Source: Piliocolobus tephrosceles
Lineage: Eukaryota; Chordata; Mammalia; Primates; Cercopithecidae
Reading direction: 5' to 3'
Length of the DNA: 64,000 nucleotides
NCBI RefSeq assembly: GCF_002776525.5
Contig: NC_045437.1
Span: forward strand, 140,786,372-140,850,371
Shown: positions 22,601 through 30,461 of the stretch, in pieces
Numbering within the stretch: the first letter of the stretch is position 1
How the letters are laid out: each line of letters opens with the position of its first letter
Notes under the pieces: model-generated
The model's database searches: none
What the model saw: only the letters and a program-made list of their open reading frames with translations
Told to the model about the DNA's origin: nothing
Program-made: the position numbers and the translations under genes

Positions 22601-23754
22601 TATTGCCAGATAGGCACAGGGAGCTATGGCTTCTACCCCTGATCTTTATGAGGGAGAAAATTCCAAGAAAAGAATCATGAATCTGAATGTGTCCATCACC
22701 CAGCTAAATACGGCCAATCTAATTTCATCTATTACCCTCTAGGCCGCACACTCCCACCCACACATGCAAATCCATGCAGAGCTTGCTTTCTTCTGAAGCA
22801 AACCCCAGACATCATATTATTCCGTAAGAGGCCTTCTTACAGGAAATGCTAGCCATTACATGCCCCTGAGGCTCGGCACTGGAGCACAAGGGCTAGAGAG
22901 GCACAGGCATAGTGGTTCTTGGCACTGCCTCTTATTAAAGACCCTCTAGGCTCCAGCTGAAAAGGGGAGATAATTGTATTTACAACTGAGAGTTGTTAAG
23001 AAATTTAAATGAATTAATATACACAAACAGAGACAGCCCTCCCACAGAACAGCTGCTCAATAAATGCCAGTCATCTCATTATGGTATCATCATGGTCATA
23101 AAGTCCTGGCTCTAGAGGCAAGAAGACTAGGTTTGAATTCAGTTCAGCTACTGACTAGGTTAATTGCCCTAAGCACAGGACTTAACTTTTCCAAGCCTCA
23201 TTTTCCTTATCTGCAAAATGGGAAAATACTGGAGCCTGTCTTGAAGGGTGGGGACGAGGATTGGATGAGATAATGTAGGGAACAGAGGACCTGGACCTCT
23301 GTGGCACACAAAGGGGCTTGGTTCTGCTTGGGAGGCCTAGAGAGCAGTTCATCTCACCCTTACTTTCTGGAGGTGATACAGCAAGGGCCAGGTGAGGCGT
23401 GTGAGCTGCGCCAGATCAGGGGCCGATCCAGCACAAGAAACCAGGGCCCAACAGCTCTGGTGGGTGAAGGGACTTCTCGGCATAAGCAAGTGCAGGAGAG
23501 GGCAGAGCAAGGCAGAGCCGGGATTTTGAGGACAGAGAGGCCTGACAGGGTGGGAGGAGGGGAGACTGGAGCGGGCATACCTGGAAGAGCTCGGAGTCAT
23601 CAGGGCTGTACTGGTTGGGTTCAGTCTCTGAGTTCTCTGGGCACCACTGCAGCTCCCCAAAGCAGGTGGCCGAGTCAAAGTCGCTGGCATCCAGCTGGGA
23701 GAGGTCGAGTTCTGGAAAGTCAGCATAGAGTTGCTCCTCCCCGGACCCTCCACC
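1555..23754 (-). CDS. PPARGC1B: PPARGC1B (PGC-1beta) coding region, exons 2-10, partial at both ends
   Basis: The product is PGC-1beta, a nuclear coactivator that binds nuclear receptors (including ERR-alpha) and other factors to drive mitochondrial, fatty-acid-oxidation and lipogenic genes. Nine exons on the minus strand join in continuous phase with GT-AG introns: 23754-23581, 17523-17311, 13152-13036, 11300-10178, 9283-9247, 8655-8591, 7614-6834, 3867-3792 and 1676-1555. If the missing exon 1 encodes 26 residues as in human, the window covers residues 27 to 929. With that numbering the second NR box falls at 343-347 and the HCF-1 motif at 691-694, both as I recall for human, so no coding indel is needed before exon 8. 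Order of parts: acidic activation domain, two LXXLL boxes, Glu-rich tract, DHDY motif, Ser/acidic region, basic segment, start of the RRM. No frameshift or premature stop was seen. The paralogue PGC-1alpha is excluded by the Glu-rich tract and by the full-length match to PGC-1beta. Confidence 0.97.
1677..3791 (-). other. PPARGC1B: PPARGC1B intron 9
   Basis: About 2.1 kb between exons 10 and 9. Mostly unique sequence, with a MIR-like piece at about 3375-3465 recognisable from its minus-strand consensus (gaggaaagtgaggcttgggg, then cagtcacacag). No further gene or RNA was seen. Confidence 0.8.
3792..3867 (-). CDS. PPARGC1B: PPARGC1B exon 9: basic segment before the RRM
   Basis: This 76-nt exon completes an Arg codon with its first base and encodes 25 further residues: CESRGPCSDRTPSIRHARKR then REKAI (residues 864-888). 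The acceptor is CTGACAG/ATGTGAGAG and the donor is GCCATT/GTAAGTGATC. The cluster of Arg and Lys (RHARKRREK) is a likely nuclear-localisation or RNA-proximal basic stretch directly ahead of the RRM. It was found by peptide identity and phase agreement with exons 8 and 10. Confidence 0.95.
3868..6833 (-). other. PPARGC1B: PPARGC1B intron 8
   Basis: About 3 kb between exons 9 and 8. It contains MIR pieces at about 4252-4360 and 4560-4880 and an old hAT-type fragment at about 5845-5990. There is a poly-T run at 6171-6189 with no clear Alu or L1 attached. No coding signal was recognised. Confidence 0.8.
4560..4880 (+). repeat. MIR pieces
   Basis: MIR consensus is recognisable (cctgagtttgaatcttagcc, gggtgatcttgggccagtta, aaatagggataa). 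A second copy of the central part follows at 4790-4830 (cctcatctataaaatgggga). Confidence 0.75.
6834..7614 (-). CDS. PPARGC1B: PPARGC1B exon 8: HCF-1-binding motif, acidic/serine region
   Basis: This 781-nt exon (2 + 259 codons + 2) covers residues 603-863. It begins LTPPTTPPYKPTEEDPF, a conserved PGC-1 signature. It contains the HCF-1-binding tetrapeptide DHDY in SFGDHDYCQ at 7340-7351 (residues 691-694). A Ser/acidic stretch follows (VFEDSSSSSGESSFLPEE) with a run of six Glu then Ala-Asp at 6983-7003, then a short Ser/Arg-rich segment (SRSRSSSGSSS). The acceptor is TTGAGCAG/GACTCACC and the donor is AACCTCAG/GTATGAAC. The acidic run appears about ten residues shorter than in human. Frames extending past 6834 to lower coordinates read into intron 8 and are not coding. 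Confidence 0.97.
7688..8009 (+). repeat. Alu with A-rich tail
   Basis: Forward Alu from ggccaagcatggtagctcac to ccactgcactccagcctgag, followed by an A-rich tail. Similar flanks (agaccctaagtttggg and agaccctagtttggga) form an imperfect target-site duplication. Diverged, probably AluJ. Confidence 0.92.
8341..8374 (+). repeat. Alu 5' stub
   Basis: Only the first ~34 bases of an Alu (ggctgggcgcggtggctcac then gcctgtaatcc) remain before the sequence changes abruptly into the locally duplicated block. Confidence 0.8.
8377..8560 (+). repeat. Local duplication, copy A
   Basis: A 184-base block in intron 7 closely matches 9849-9997 in intron 5 in the same orientation, from cccagtgagtcttcttta to ctgaag. 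By hand, the first 79 aligned bases differ at about 10 positions. Copy A has about 30 extra bases (around catgaaggcaggcatcttgt) that resemble an L2 3' end. Confidence 0.85.
8591..8655 (-). CDS. PPARGC1B: PPARGC1B exon 7
   Basis: This 65-nt exon completes Ser-581 with its first base and then encodes DPTFGKKSFEQTLTVELCGT plus Ala, leaving a single G for exon 8 (residues 581-603). The acceptor is CTCCACCAG/CGACCCAAC and the donor is GCACAGCAG/GTGAGCCAGG. The FGKKSFEQTLTVELCGTAGLTPPTTPP block is one of the best conserved segments between PGC-1alpha and PGC-1beta. Together with the start of exon 8 it forms a TPPTTPP motif resembling the Fbw7/Cdc4 phosphodegron described in PGC-1alpha. Confidence 0.96.
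8656..9246 (-). other. PPARGC1B: PPARGC1B intron 6
   Basis: About 590 bases with a MIR-like minus-strand fragment around 8923-8985 (caactgaggcccagaagg). Nothing else was recognised. Confidence 0.8.
9247..9283 (-). CDS. PPARGC1B: PPARGC1B exon 6: 37-nt micro-exon
   Basis: A 37-nt exon lies between CTTTTCAG/ACTCTCCC and CACAAAG/GTAGATTT. With one base from exon 5 and one from exon 7 it encodes DSPRCLMLTLSQS (residues 569-581). The phase bookkeeping (2 + 33 + 2 nt) joins both neighbours exactly. Human has Ala where Thr occurs here, from memory (LMLALSQS). It is far too short for open-frame detection and was identified by the conserved peptide and splice sites. Confidence 0.95.
9550..9780 (+). 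repeat. MIR
   Basis: tgtgcctgagtttctgtatc and ataaaatggagacaatgaca followed by tgtgaggactcaatag match the MIR core and 3' half. Confidence 0.7.
9849..9997 (+). repeat. Local duplication, copy B
   Basis: A 149-base block in intron 5 that matches 8377-8560, lacking about 30 bases in the middle and two bases of the agag motif near the end. It ends tctgaag, after which the copies diverge. Confidence 0.85.
10178..11300 (-). CDS. PPARGC1B: PPARGC1B exon 5: large central exon with second LXXLL box and Glu-rich tract
   Basis: This 1123-nt exon enters at phase 0 and leaves one base (CCC AGA G/GTAGT) to complete an Asp codon with exon 6. It encodes 374 residues, about 195-568. The acceptor is CTCTCTAG/GTGGACAGC, so the first codon reads Val where human has Ala. 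The second nuclear-receptor box, LRELL in EFSILRELLAQ, lies at 10842-10856 (residues 343-347). A tract of Glu broken by one Asp and one Lys lies at 10533-10598 (residues 429-450) and is followed by the basic WGRKRPGRG. The rest is Pro/Ser-rich and probably disordered. Long plus-strand frames over the exon (10115-10777, 10342-10725) are antisense shadows of the GAG/GAA repeat. Confidence 0.98.
11688..11931 (-). repeat. Alu, 5'-truncated or tail-less
   Basis: Reverse-complement Alu (tctcagctcactgcaacctc to gtgagccaccgcgaccagcc). It lacks the poly-T head and sits directly against an old L1 3' end. Confidence 0.92.
11932..12075 (+). repeat. Old L1 3' end with A-rich tail
   Basis: Typical L1M 3'UTR wording (atgttctaaaactggataatgg, attacacctcaataaag), then an A-rich tail. 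Confidence 0.7.
13036..13152 (-). CDS. PPARGC1B: PPARGC1B exon 4: in-frame cassette with first LXXLL box
   Basis: This 117-nt, phase-0 exon encodes 39 residues beginning LQKLLLATSYPTSSSDTQKE and ending SKSQRPCVK (residues 156-194). The first five residues, LQKLL, are a complete LXXLL nuclear-receptor box at the very start of the exon. The acceptor is CCCTCAG/CTGCAGAAG and the donor is GTCAAG/GTATTTCTTC. Because the exon is exactly 39 codons and phase 0 at both ends, skipping it removes the box and leaves the frame intact. This matches the known shorter human isoform that lacks residues 156-194. The exon is too short to stand out as an open frame and was found by its peptide and splice sites. 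Confidence 0.96.
13844..14136 (-). repeat. Alu with target-site duplication
   Basis: Poly-T head then reverse-complement Alu (cacccaggctggagtgcagt to gagccattgtgcctggcc). Flanking direct repeats accctgttgtttt at 13831-13843 and 14137-14149 mark the insertion. Confidence 0.95.
14808..15125 (-). repeat. AluJ-type element with target-site duplication
   Basis: Diverged reverse-complement Alu with a central A-rich linker (14991-15005). Direct repeats ctcagggccttt at 14796-14807 and 15126-15137. Confidence 0.92.
15400..15605 (-). repeat. MIR
   Basis: Reverse MIR: tgtgccaggcactgttctaa, ctttatagatcaggcagctg, gctgggattcaaacctaggc. Nearly complete. Confidence 0.8.
15877..16174 (-). repeat. AluY of Old World monkey type
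   Basis: Low-divergence Alu with variants typical of cercopithecine AluY (gcagtggccggatctcagc, ccacctcgcccggctag, acaggcttgagccaccgcgc). Perfect 16-base direct repeats caccaagggcctttct at 15861-15876 and 16175-16190 indicate a fairly recent insertion. Confidence 0.93.
16500..17040 (+). repeat. Old L1/HAL1-like remnant
   Basis: LINE-1 style 3' sequence in forward orientation (gcaatctggaagtatctgct, acccaggaatttcatttcta, gtttttgcttttaactgtcc). Strongly diverged; subfamily not assigned. Confidence 0.6.
17311..17523 (-). CDS. PPARGC1B: PPARGC1B exon 3: activation domain and Pro/Ala-rich linker
   Basis: This 213-nt, phase-0 exon encodes 71 residues. It starts IDSENEALLAELTKTLDDIP, continues through EDDVGLAAFPALDGGDALSC and a Pro/Ser/Ala-rich stretch, and ends EVDELSL (residues 85-155). 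The acceptor is CTCCAG before ATTGACAGTG and the donor is CTCTCACTG/GTGAGAACC. The leucine-rich acidic segment (LLAELTKTLDDI) belongs to the activation domain shared with PGC-1alpha. The final SL adjoins the LXXLL box of exon 4. One residue in the Pro-rich part (Val in SPVPEKPS) appears to be Ala in human. Confidence 0.97.
18087..18295 (+). repeat. MIR
   Basis: ctcaggctctggagctgggg, ttctcatctatcaagtggga and gtgcctggcacaaaataagc follow the MIR consensus. Confidence 0.8.
18358..18394 (+). repeat. GAT/GGT trinucleotide repeat
   Basis: gatgatgatgacgatggtgg and further GGT units in intron 2. Confidence 0.9.
22190..22500 (+). repeat. MIR followed by L2 3' end
   Basis: MIR: ttactagctgtttgaccttg and cttgtctgtaaaacc. 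The adjoining ctcagagaggcctttcccga and cagtgcctgacacgtagg are typical of the L2 3' region. Confidence 0.7.
23095..23280 (+). repeat. MIR
   Basis: aagactaggtttgaattcag, ccttatctgcaaaatgggaa and attggatgagataatg follow the MIR consensus. It lies about 300 bases beyond the exon 2 donor, inside intron 2. Confidence 0.75.
23581..23754 (-). CDS. PPARGC1B: PPARGC1B exon 2: N-terminal activation domain
   Basis: This 174-nt, phase-0 exon encodes 58 residues from GGGSGEEQLYADFPELDLSQ to PDDSELFQ (residues 27-84 by human numbering). The acceptor is CTCAG before GGTGGAGGG and the donor is GTATGCCCGC. The peptide is rich in Asp, Glu, Leu and Phe (ELDLSQLDASDFDS), typical of the PGC-1 N-terminal activation domain, which recruits histone acetyltransferases such as p300 and SRC-1. 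It is the exon furthest upstream in the gene here; exon 1 with the start codon is not in the following 40 kb. An antisense open frame across this exon (23301-23792, plus) is a shadow. Confidence 0.97.
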
Positions 23755-24382
23755 CTGAGGAGACAGGAAGGAAAGAGGTGGATCAGAGCTGAGGCTGGCT
23801 AGACCCAAGAAGGCGCCCTCTCAATAATGATGCAGCCAATCTGGACCCATGGCCAAGGCCCGATTTTGCCAAATGACCAAGAAATGGGAAGATCAGCTCC
23901 ACCACTTGGTAGAATCTTCTGGTAGCTAAGCTAGGCCCCAACAGTACAAACCCCCATGCTGTTCTCTCCTCTGCACTCCTACACGTCCCTCAAGGCCCTA
24001 CCCACATACATCTCTGTCCTCTTACCAGAACTGTTTTGTTGAAAACTTTATTAGAGACTGTAAATGAGGAGCCAATCCTTTACATATATGTCCCCACTTA
24101 TAAGTGGACTTCTTGAAGCTAACAATGCCTCTATATTAATAATGAAACAAAAACAGCAATAATAATGACTGACACTAATGTGTGACTACTAGGTGCTGAA
24201 GAAACATTCATCCATGTTCCCAGGGATTTTATAGGAATATATGTAATGGCTAAAATTACATACATGATGGAATATATGATGGGACATATATGATGAACAT
24301 AAAATTACATATATGATATAGTGTGATGGAACACCAATCAGTAGACAATATGTAAATAAAGTCATAAAACACCCGTATCATG

Positions 24383-24710
24383 GGCCGAGCATGGTGGCTC
24401 ATGCCTGTAATCCCAACACTTTGAGAGACCAAGGTGGGCAGATCATTCGAGGCCAGGGGTTCAAGACCAGCCTGGCCAACATGGCAAAACCCTGTCTTTA
24501 CTAAAAATACACAAATTAGCCAGGTGTGGTGGTGCACACCTGTAATCTCAGTTACTTGGGAGACTGAGGCATGAGAATCGCTTGAGCCCGGGAGGCGGAG
24601 GTTGCAGTGAGCTGAGATCATGCCACTGCACTCCAGCCTGGGTGACAGATGGAAACTGTCTCAAAAAGCCAAAAACAAACAAAACAAAACAAAAACAAAC
24701 ACAAACAAAC
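24383..24710 (+). repeat. Alu with target-site duplication
   Basis: Forward Alu from gggccgagcatggtggctc through a long CAAA-rich tail. Direct repeats aaaacacccgtatcatg (24366-24382) and aaaacacccatatcatg (24711-24727) differ at one base. Confidence 0.94.
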
Positions 24711-24995
24711 AAAACACCCATATCATGAAATACTACAGTGCTGTTGAAAAGAATGAGGAAGATCTGTGTGTTCTCCAAGACACATTAAATAAAAAACAAA
24801 GTTGTAGAATATCAGCATGTAAAATATAACCCCACATGTGTAAAAAAAATAGAAATCAAGCCGTATATTTCTCTATGTAGTATAGCATGTATGCAAACAC
24901 ACAGGAAAAGATCTAGAAGGTCATAAACCCACCTAACAGCAATGAGTGGGGGCGAAGGGAGCCACAGGTGACTCGGATAGCAGCATTGCCTGAAT

Positions 24996-25112
24996 CAGTG
25001 GTTCTCAAAGTGTAATCTCAGACGGGCAGCACTAGAATCACCTGGAAACCTGGTATGTTGGAAATAATATAAATTCTCAGGCCTAATCCCAGAGCTACTG
25101 AATCAGAAGGCA
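24996..25112 (+). repeat. hAT-Charlie-type non-autonomous element (MER5/MER58-like)
   Basis: Starts with the hAT-style terminus cagtggttctcaaagtg and continues with agaatcacctggaaacc and agctactgaatcagaagg. Family named by recall only. Confidence 0.55.
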
Positions 25113-26224
25113 ATCAATTTCTCCCACTGGTCTCCCAAGTTTAACGGTCACCAATAGAAGAGCTGCCCCGGAGATTCAGAAATAACCTGAGTTGGGGGGC
25201 TGACACAGAAACAGAAGGGCTTGGTGATGTTCTATTGGCCCTGGGGCCTGGCAGAACTGAGTCGAGATCCCCCCATTCACCAGCTGTGGACTTTGGGCAA
25301 GTCCCTTCACCTGTAAAACTTGGACAACAACAATATCTGCCATCTATGTTAAGATTTAAAGAGGCAATGTCGTTATAGCCTGGCCTAGTAACTGCTCAAT
25401 AAATGTCAGCTAAGAGTAATATAACAAATGATAATAATAATGATAAAACAATGGTGTTTCATGGTAGGCTGAGAGAAGCAGAAACTCTCGGAGAACAGAA
25501 AGAGGCATATGTGACACTTAAGAGAAACAGGTTTTCCCCAGACCTTTTCCTTAATTGTTCCCACTTACTAGGCCTCATAAATTATGAATAAATGTATATT
25601 ATTAGCTCAACTTGACACAGGAAAAAGGCTTTTATCCAAATTTGGGTCAAATGTCTTAATTGGCGTTTTGCAAGAATCCTGCCTACACAGGCGGCACCAG
25701 GCCCAGGTCCTCTCAAGCGGCCGGTCCCCTGCCCTCAAGCAGGCAGCAAGGTGCCCAGCAAGTCTGTCTCTGGGAGCACGGCTCCACCACCCTGCCCACC
25801 ACCTGCCTATTCTTTCTCCAATCCACATGTATTCCACAATCCTCATTACTGAGAGCCCAGTCACTCTGAGCCAGGCACTGTGATGGTGGGTGGGGAAGGA
25901 TGACATTAAACAAATAATCACACAAACAAAACATGTGATTCTAAATCGTGACTCTCCAGAGAAGAGCAGAATGCTTCTGAACCTGACTGGGAATCTGAAG
26001 GTGAGAGGGACACAGGTGCTTCCTCAATCTCTGGGTCCCCCAGGTACCCCCTTCCCCGCAAGCCCAACTGTCACGCCCCCCAACTACAAATCACCAGCAC
26101 TCAGTGGCTGCCCCTGCTGCAGGAACTCAGGTGGATTCTCTCGGCTGCCTCTTGAGAGCTTCTGTCTCCTTCGTGCCCAAGCAGACTGTGGGGATGCAGC
26201 CGAGGTCCTGTTCTACATAGATAA

Positions 26225-26498
26225 TTGGTTTGTTTCCTGTTTTGGGCCATTTCTAGTAAGTCCGCAATACGTGCGTACAAGTCTTGTTTGGACATATGTC
26301 TTTACTTCTCTTGGGTAAATACCTAGGAGTGAAACTGTTGGGCCATATGGTAAGTGTGCGTATAAGTTTATAAAACAGAAAATTGTTTTCCACAGTGAGA
26401 GAACACTCACTTTGTACATTCCCATCAGCTGTACGAGTGTTGCACTCTCTCCAACACTTGGTATTGTCAGTCACTTATTTACCCATTCTAGTGGGCAT
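26225..26498 (-). repeat. Old L1 fragment
   Basis: Reverse L1 ORF2 end: tgggtaaatacctaggagtg, ttgttttccacagtgagaga and catcagctgtacgagtgttg. Confidence 0.7.
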
Positions 26499-26689
26499 GT
26501 TCAATGCTACTATGAGCCAGGCACTGTGTTATATAAGACTCAGCTCCTTCCTCCCTGAGTTGACATCTTAGTGAGGGAAGAAAACACATAAATATTTCAT
26601 TCTAGACTGAGTTAGTGCTATGAAGGAGAAACAAACAAGGTGCACTGATGGAAGATAACAGGAAGCAAAATCTATCATTTTACCCTTTT

Positions 26690-26962
26690 TATTTTTAGAG
26701 ACAGGCTCCTGCTCTGTTGCCCAAGCTGGAATACAACATGGCTTGATCATGACTCACTGCAGCCTCAACCTCCTATGTTCAAGCGATCCTTCCACCTCAG
26801 CCCCCTAAGTAGCTGGGACTACAGGTGTGCACCACCATACCTGGCTAATTTTTCTTTTTTAATTTTTTGTAGAGACAGGGGTCTATGTTGCCCAGGCTTG
26901 TGTCATCTGGCCTCAGCCCCACAAAGTGCTGGGATTACAAGTGTCAGCCACTGTGCCCAGCC
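26690..26962 (-). repeat. AluJ-type element
   Basis: Diverged reverse-complement Alu (gctctgttgcccaagctgg, tgactcactgcagcctcaac, tgctgggattacaagtgtc). Confidence 0.9.
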
Positions 26963-28317
26963 CAGAATCTAAACCAGATGGAATGTCAGGAAAAACTTAT
27001 TGAAGGAGAAACCAGGCAGCGGAAGAGGTGGGAAGAGGACTGCAGGCAGACGGACTGTCAGAGGCAAAGACCCCAGTGGGGACTGAGCCCAAGGCATAAG
27101 GCGCCGAGGTCAGTGAGGCTGCAGCTTGGTGACTGGGGTGGGGGATGAAGGAAATGGGAAAAGATGACACTAGGAAGGCTGGTGGAGGCTGGATCAGGTA
27201 GGGATCGGAAAAGGATTTGGGTTTTACCCCAAGTGTGATGGGGGTAGGACCGGCATAGAAGCAGCGAGATGGTTTAATAGCTGTTGTAGCCATCCAGGAG
27301 GGGACAGGTGGTGGGTCGGGGAGGTACCTCTCAGACACCATCTAGGGACTGTGGGACAGAAAGGAGGGCCAAAAGCAGAGACACAGGTTGCTAGGCAGCT
27401 GGGGCCTCCCAGGCCAGCAAAGCCCCCAGCAATAAGTTCTCGGGTGAGCTCTATGTTCCAGATCTCCAGTAACTCAGAGCAGACACCTTTGCAGGACTTG
27501 CTTCTTAGAAACAGCTTTAGAACCAGAGTCCCAGAATCCCAGACTAGCCAGGAACCCGCAGCTCTGAGGTTGTCCAGGTAAGTCATGGTGAACAATCTGG
27601 GAGGCAGAGGTCCCTCCAAAAACCAGACCAAAGCTATGGACATTTTTCCCCCACAAGATGCAGGTATGCGCACAAAGTGTACCTTGACTTTTAGAACCTC
27701 ATAGAACTAGCTTAAGAACTCCTGACCTAGCTGGTCTATCTCCTTCACTTTGCAAATATGGAAACTGAGACCCAAAGAGGATAATGGATTTGCTCGGGGT
27801 CATCCGGTGAGTGTCCTTCCCTCGAAACCATACCACCTCCTTTACAAAATGTCCACAAAATGGCTGTGATGGCTGCACTTATTGATTGCCCATAGCAGCT
27901 CAACATACTCAAAGTGTACCCAGCACATAAAAACAAAGAAACCTCAGCTTCGCGGCCTTGTCAATTAGGCTAAGACCACTCTCTAGCTAAAAACCATTAA
28001 GCACCGCATTAAGAGTGATTTCTCTGGCCATCTCCATATTTAGAGAGGCCTTTGAAGGAGTGCTTCAAGTGGCCCAGTTCTTTTTGAAAGGTCTGAATTA
28101 AGGCCTTCTTGTCCTGTCCTGGGAGCCTTCTACAAGCCTTGCCAGTGGAGCTGGGAGGTCGAAGCACAAACTAACAGCCACTGCTATCATGGAGTCCTTA
28201 CTAGATGCCAAGGCCCATGCTAGTGCCTTCTATACATGCTCCCACTAGTCTTAAATCAACCTAGCAGGGTGGGTGCTACCGTCCCCATGTCAGCAAGTCA
28301 TTTAAATTAGGTTACTG

Positions 28318-28625
28318 GGGCCAGGCACAGTGGTTCATGCCTATAATCCCAGCACTTTGGGAGGCCGAAGTGGGCAGATCACTTGAGGTCAGGAGTTTGA
28401 GATCAGCCTGGCCAACATGGTGAAAACCGATTTCTACTAAAAATACAAAATTAACTAGGTGAGACGGCAGCTGCCTGTAATCCCAGCTACTCAGGAGGCT
28501 GAGGCATGGATGGCAATGGATGCAGTGAGCCGAGATCGCGCCACTGCACTCCAGCCTGGGTGACAGAGCAAGACTCAGTCTCAAATAAATCAATAAATTA
28601 TAAGTAAGTAAGTAAGTAAATAAAT
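28318..28625 (+). repeat. Alu with target-site duplication
   Basis: Forward Alu (ggggccaggcacagtggttc to ccagcctgggtgacagagc) with an AAGT/AAAT tail. Direct repeats aaattaggttact (28305-28317) and aaattaggttgct (28626-28638). Confidence 0.93.
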
Positions 28626-28631
28626 AAATTA

Positions 28632-29000
28632 GGTTGCTAGGGCTTCCATAACAAAGGACCACAACGGGGTGGTAGCTTAAACAACAGATGTCTGAGATTA
28701 AGGTGTCTGCAGGAATGGTTCCTTCTGAGAGTCTGTTCCAGGCCTTTCTCCTTGGCTTGTAGATGACCATTTTCTCCTTGTTTTTCCATGTTTTCTTCCC
28801 TCTATGCGTGTCTGTCTCTGTGCCTAAATTCCCCCTTTTGATAAGGACACTAGCCACACTGGATGAGGGCCCACCCTAATGACCTCATTTTAACTTATCT
28901 CTGTGAAGACCCTAGCTCCAAGGAGGTCACATTCTGAGGCATGGGGGGTTTAGGGCTTCAGCACACCTTTTTTGGGAGGATGCAATTCAACCATAACTCC
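28632..29000 (-). repeat. MaLR LTR (MLT1-type)
   Basis: Reverse complement of an MLT1-family LTR: cttccataacaaaggaccac, ttggcttgtagatgaccatt, ccaccctaatgacctcattt and ggatgcaattcaaccataac. An Alu sits at its upstream edge. Confidence 0.7.
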
Positions 29001-30116
29001 CAGGGTCCCAAAAGGGTGAAGCTGGGATTCAAACCCAAGTCTCTTCTCTCCCTATGAAGCCAGGACCCTCATCCATCACCCTGCTTCTGAAAGTGAGAAG
29101 GAATATTCAAGACCATTCATTCCCATCTACAGATGGGGAAATGGAGCTTCAGGCAAGGGTTGGGGATGGCCCAAGTCACACGGCAAGTTTGTGGCTGAGC
29201 CAGGACAGACCTGGGACCGAACACACCAAACAGGAGGCTCGTGTGTGCGGCCTCTCTGGCCCCTCTCTGTGCCTGCTCACCCCCTGCCGTGGGCCCCCCT
29301 TCTCCAGCAACACCATGCCGCTTATCTGAAAGGACTGTGGCTGCCCCGAGCCAGGGAGATAAATGACCCTGGCCATGGATTAATGGGGTTTCATCCAGAC
29401 TCACAGAAGTGGCTTCATTGGAAGCTTGTGAATCTTGCCGGAAATTGATTCCCTGCTGAAGAAAGAATGCATCTTCAGGAAAAATTGGTGGCTCTACGTT
29501 CCTGGCTATAATCAGCAAATCGCCTAGCACAGTGCCTGGTCCAGAGCAGATTTTCAGAACTACTGAGTGGGAAGGAAGCTCGAGGAGGTGGGGCGGAGGG
29601 GTGGCTGCAGTGACAGCCTGGGTTCTGGGTCTGTAAGGACTCACTCTGCATCCTTCATTGGATCACCTCCCCGCTCTGGTCCTCACTGCCCTCTCTGGAA
29701 AAGAGAACATAAAACCAGACAGGCCCTCTGGACACCCCCGCTCAAGCATTTGATATAATTCTGTACTTATCAAATTTCTGAGATCCACATAGGCTTTGGG
29801 GAAACAAGCAGAACTCAGCATTTAATGAACAAATACAGGAATGTATGTGTGAATGACTTTCCAGAGGGGAGACAAAATGCAGAAGAAGGACTGTCTTGAA
29901 ATGGAAGGAAGCCTAGACGAGGGGGGCAAAAAGGCCCTGGCTTTGCGGTTAACACTGACCCTTTCAGATCAGGACATTTATGTTTTTTGCAACCTTGGTT
30001 TCTATTGACAAAATGCGGATAATAAAAACAATCCTGCCTCCCAAGTTCTTACAAAGAAAGCATCACAGGTTGGGAACACGGCATGGATCAGACACCCATG
30101 AGTGGTGGTCATGGAT

Positions 30117-30461
30117 TACTATGGTCTGAATGTTTGTGATCCCCCAAATTTATGTTGAAATCCTTACCCCCATGGTGAGGCCATGAAGAGGCGAGGCCTC
30201 TGGGAGGTGATGAGGTCAAGAATGGGAGGCGTACCCTTATAAAACAGACCCAAGTAAGCTCGGTTGCTCCTCCCACCCTGTGAGAATACGAGAAGCTGCA
30301 ATCTGTGAACCAGGAAATGGGTCCTAACCAGATACGAAATCTGCCGGCGCCTCGATCTTGGGCTTCCCAGCCTCCAGAACTGTGAGAAATAAAGTTCTGT
30401 TGTTTATAAGCCACCCAGTTTATGGTATGTTTTTACAGAAGCAGAAACAGACTGAGACATA
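30117..30461 (+). repeat. MaLR solo LTR (MLT1A-type)
   Basis: Nearly full LTR: atggtctgaatgtttgtgat at the start, aatctgccggcgcctcgatc in the middle, then ccagaactgtgagaaataaa (poly-A signal) and cagactgagacata at the end. No internal retroviral sequence flanks it, so it reads as a solo LTR. Confidence 0.8.

Larger units (their letters stand above)
17524..23580 (-). other. PPARGC1B: PPARGC1B intron 2
   Basis: About 6 kb with strikingly few repeats: no Alu was found. MIR pieces lie at about 18087-18295, 22190-22310 and 23095-23280, an L2 3' end at 22320-22500, a GAT/GGT simple repeat at 18358-18394, and an L1-like fragment at about 22640-22830. The rest, including 19000-21700, is unique sequence with no coding features recognised. 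Confidence 0.8.

Noticed and set aside
28312..28857. 181-codon minus-strand frame
   Set aside because: It is mostly an Alu read in reverse, joined to a MaLR LTR; the peptide shows the familiar Alu-derived wording.
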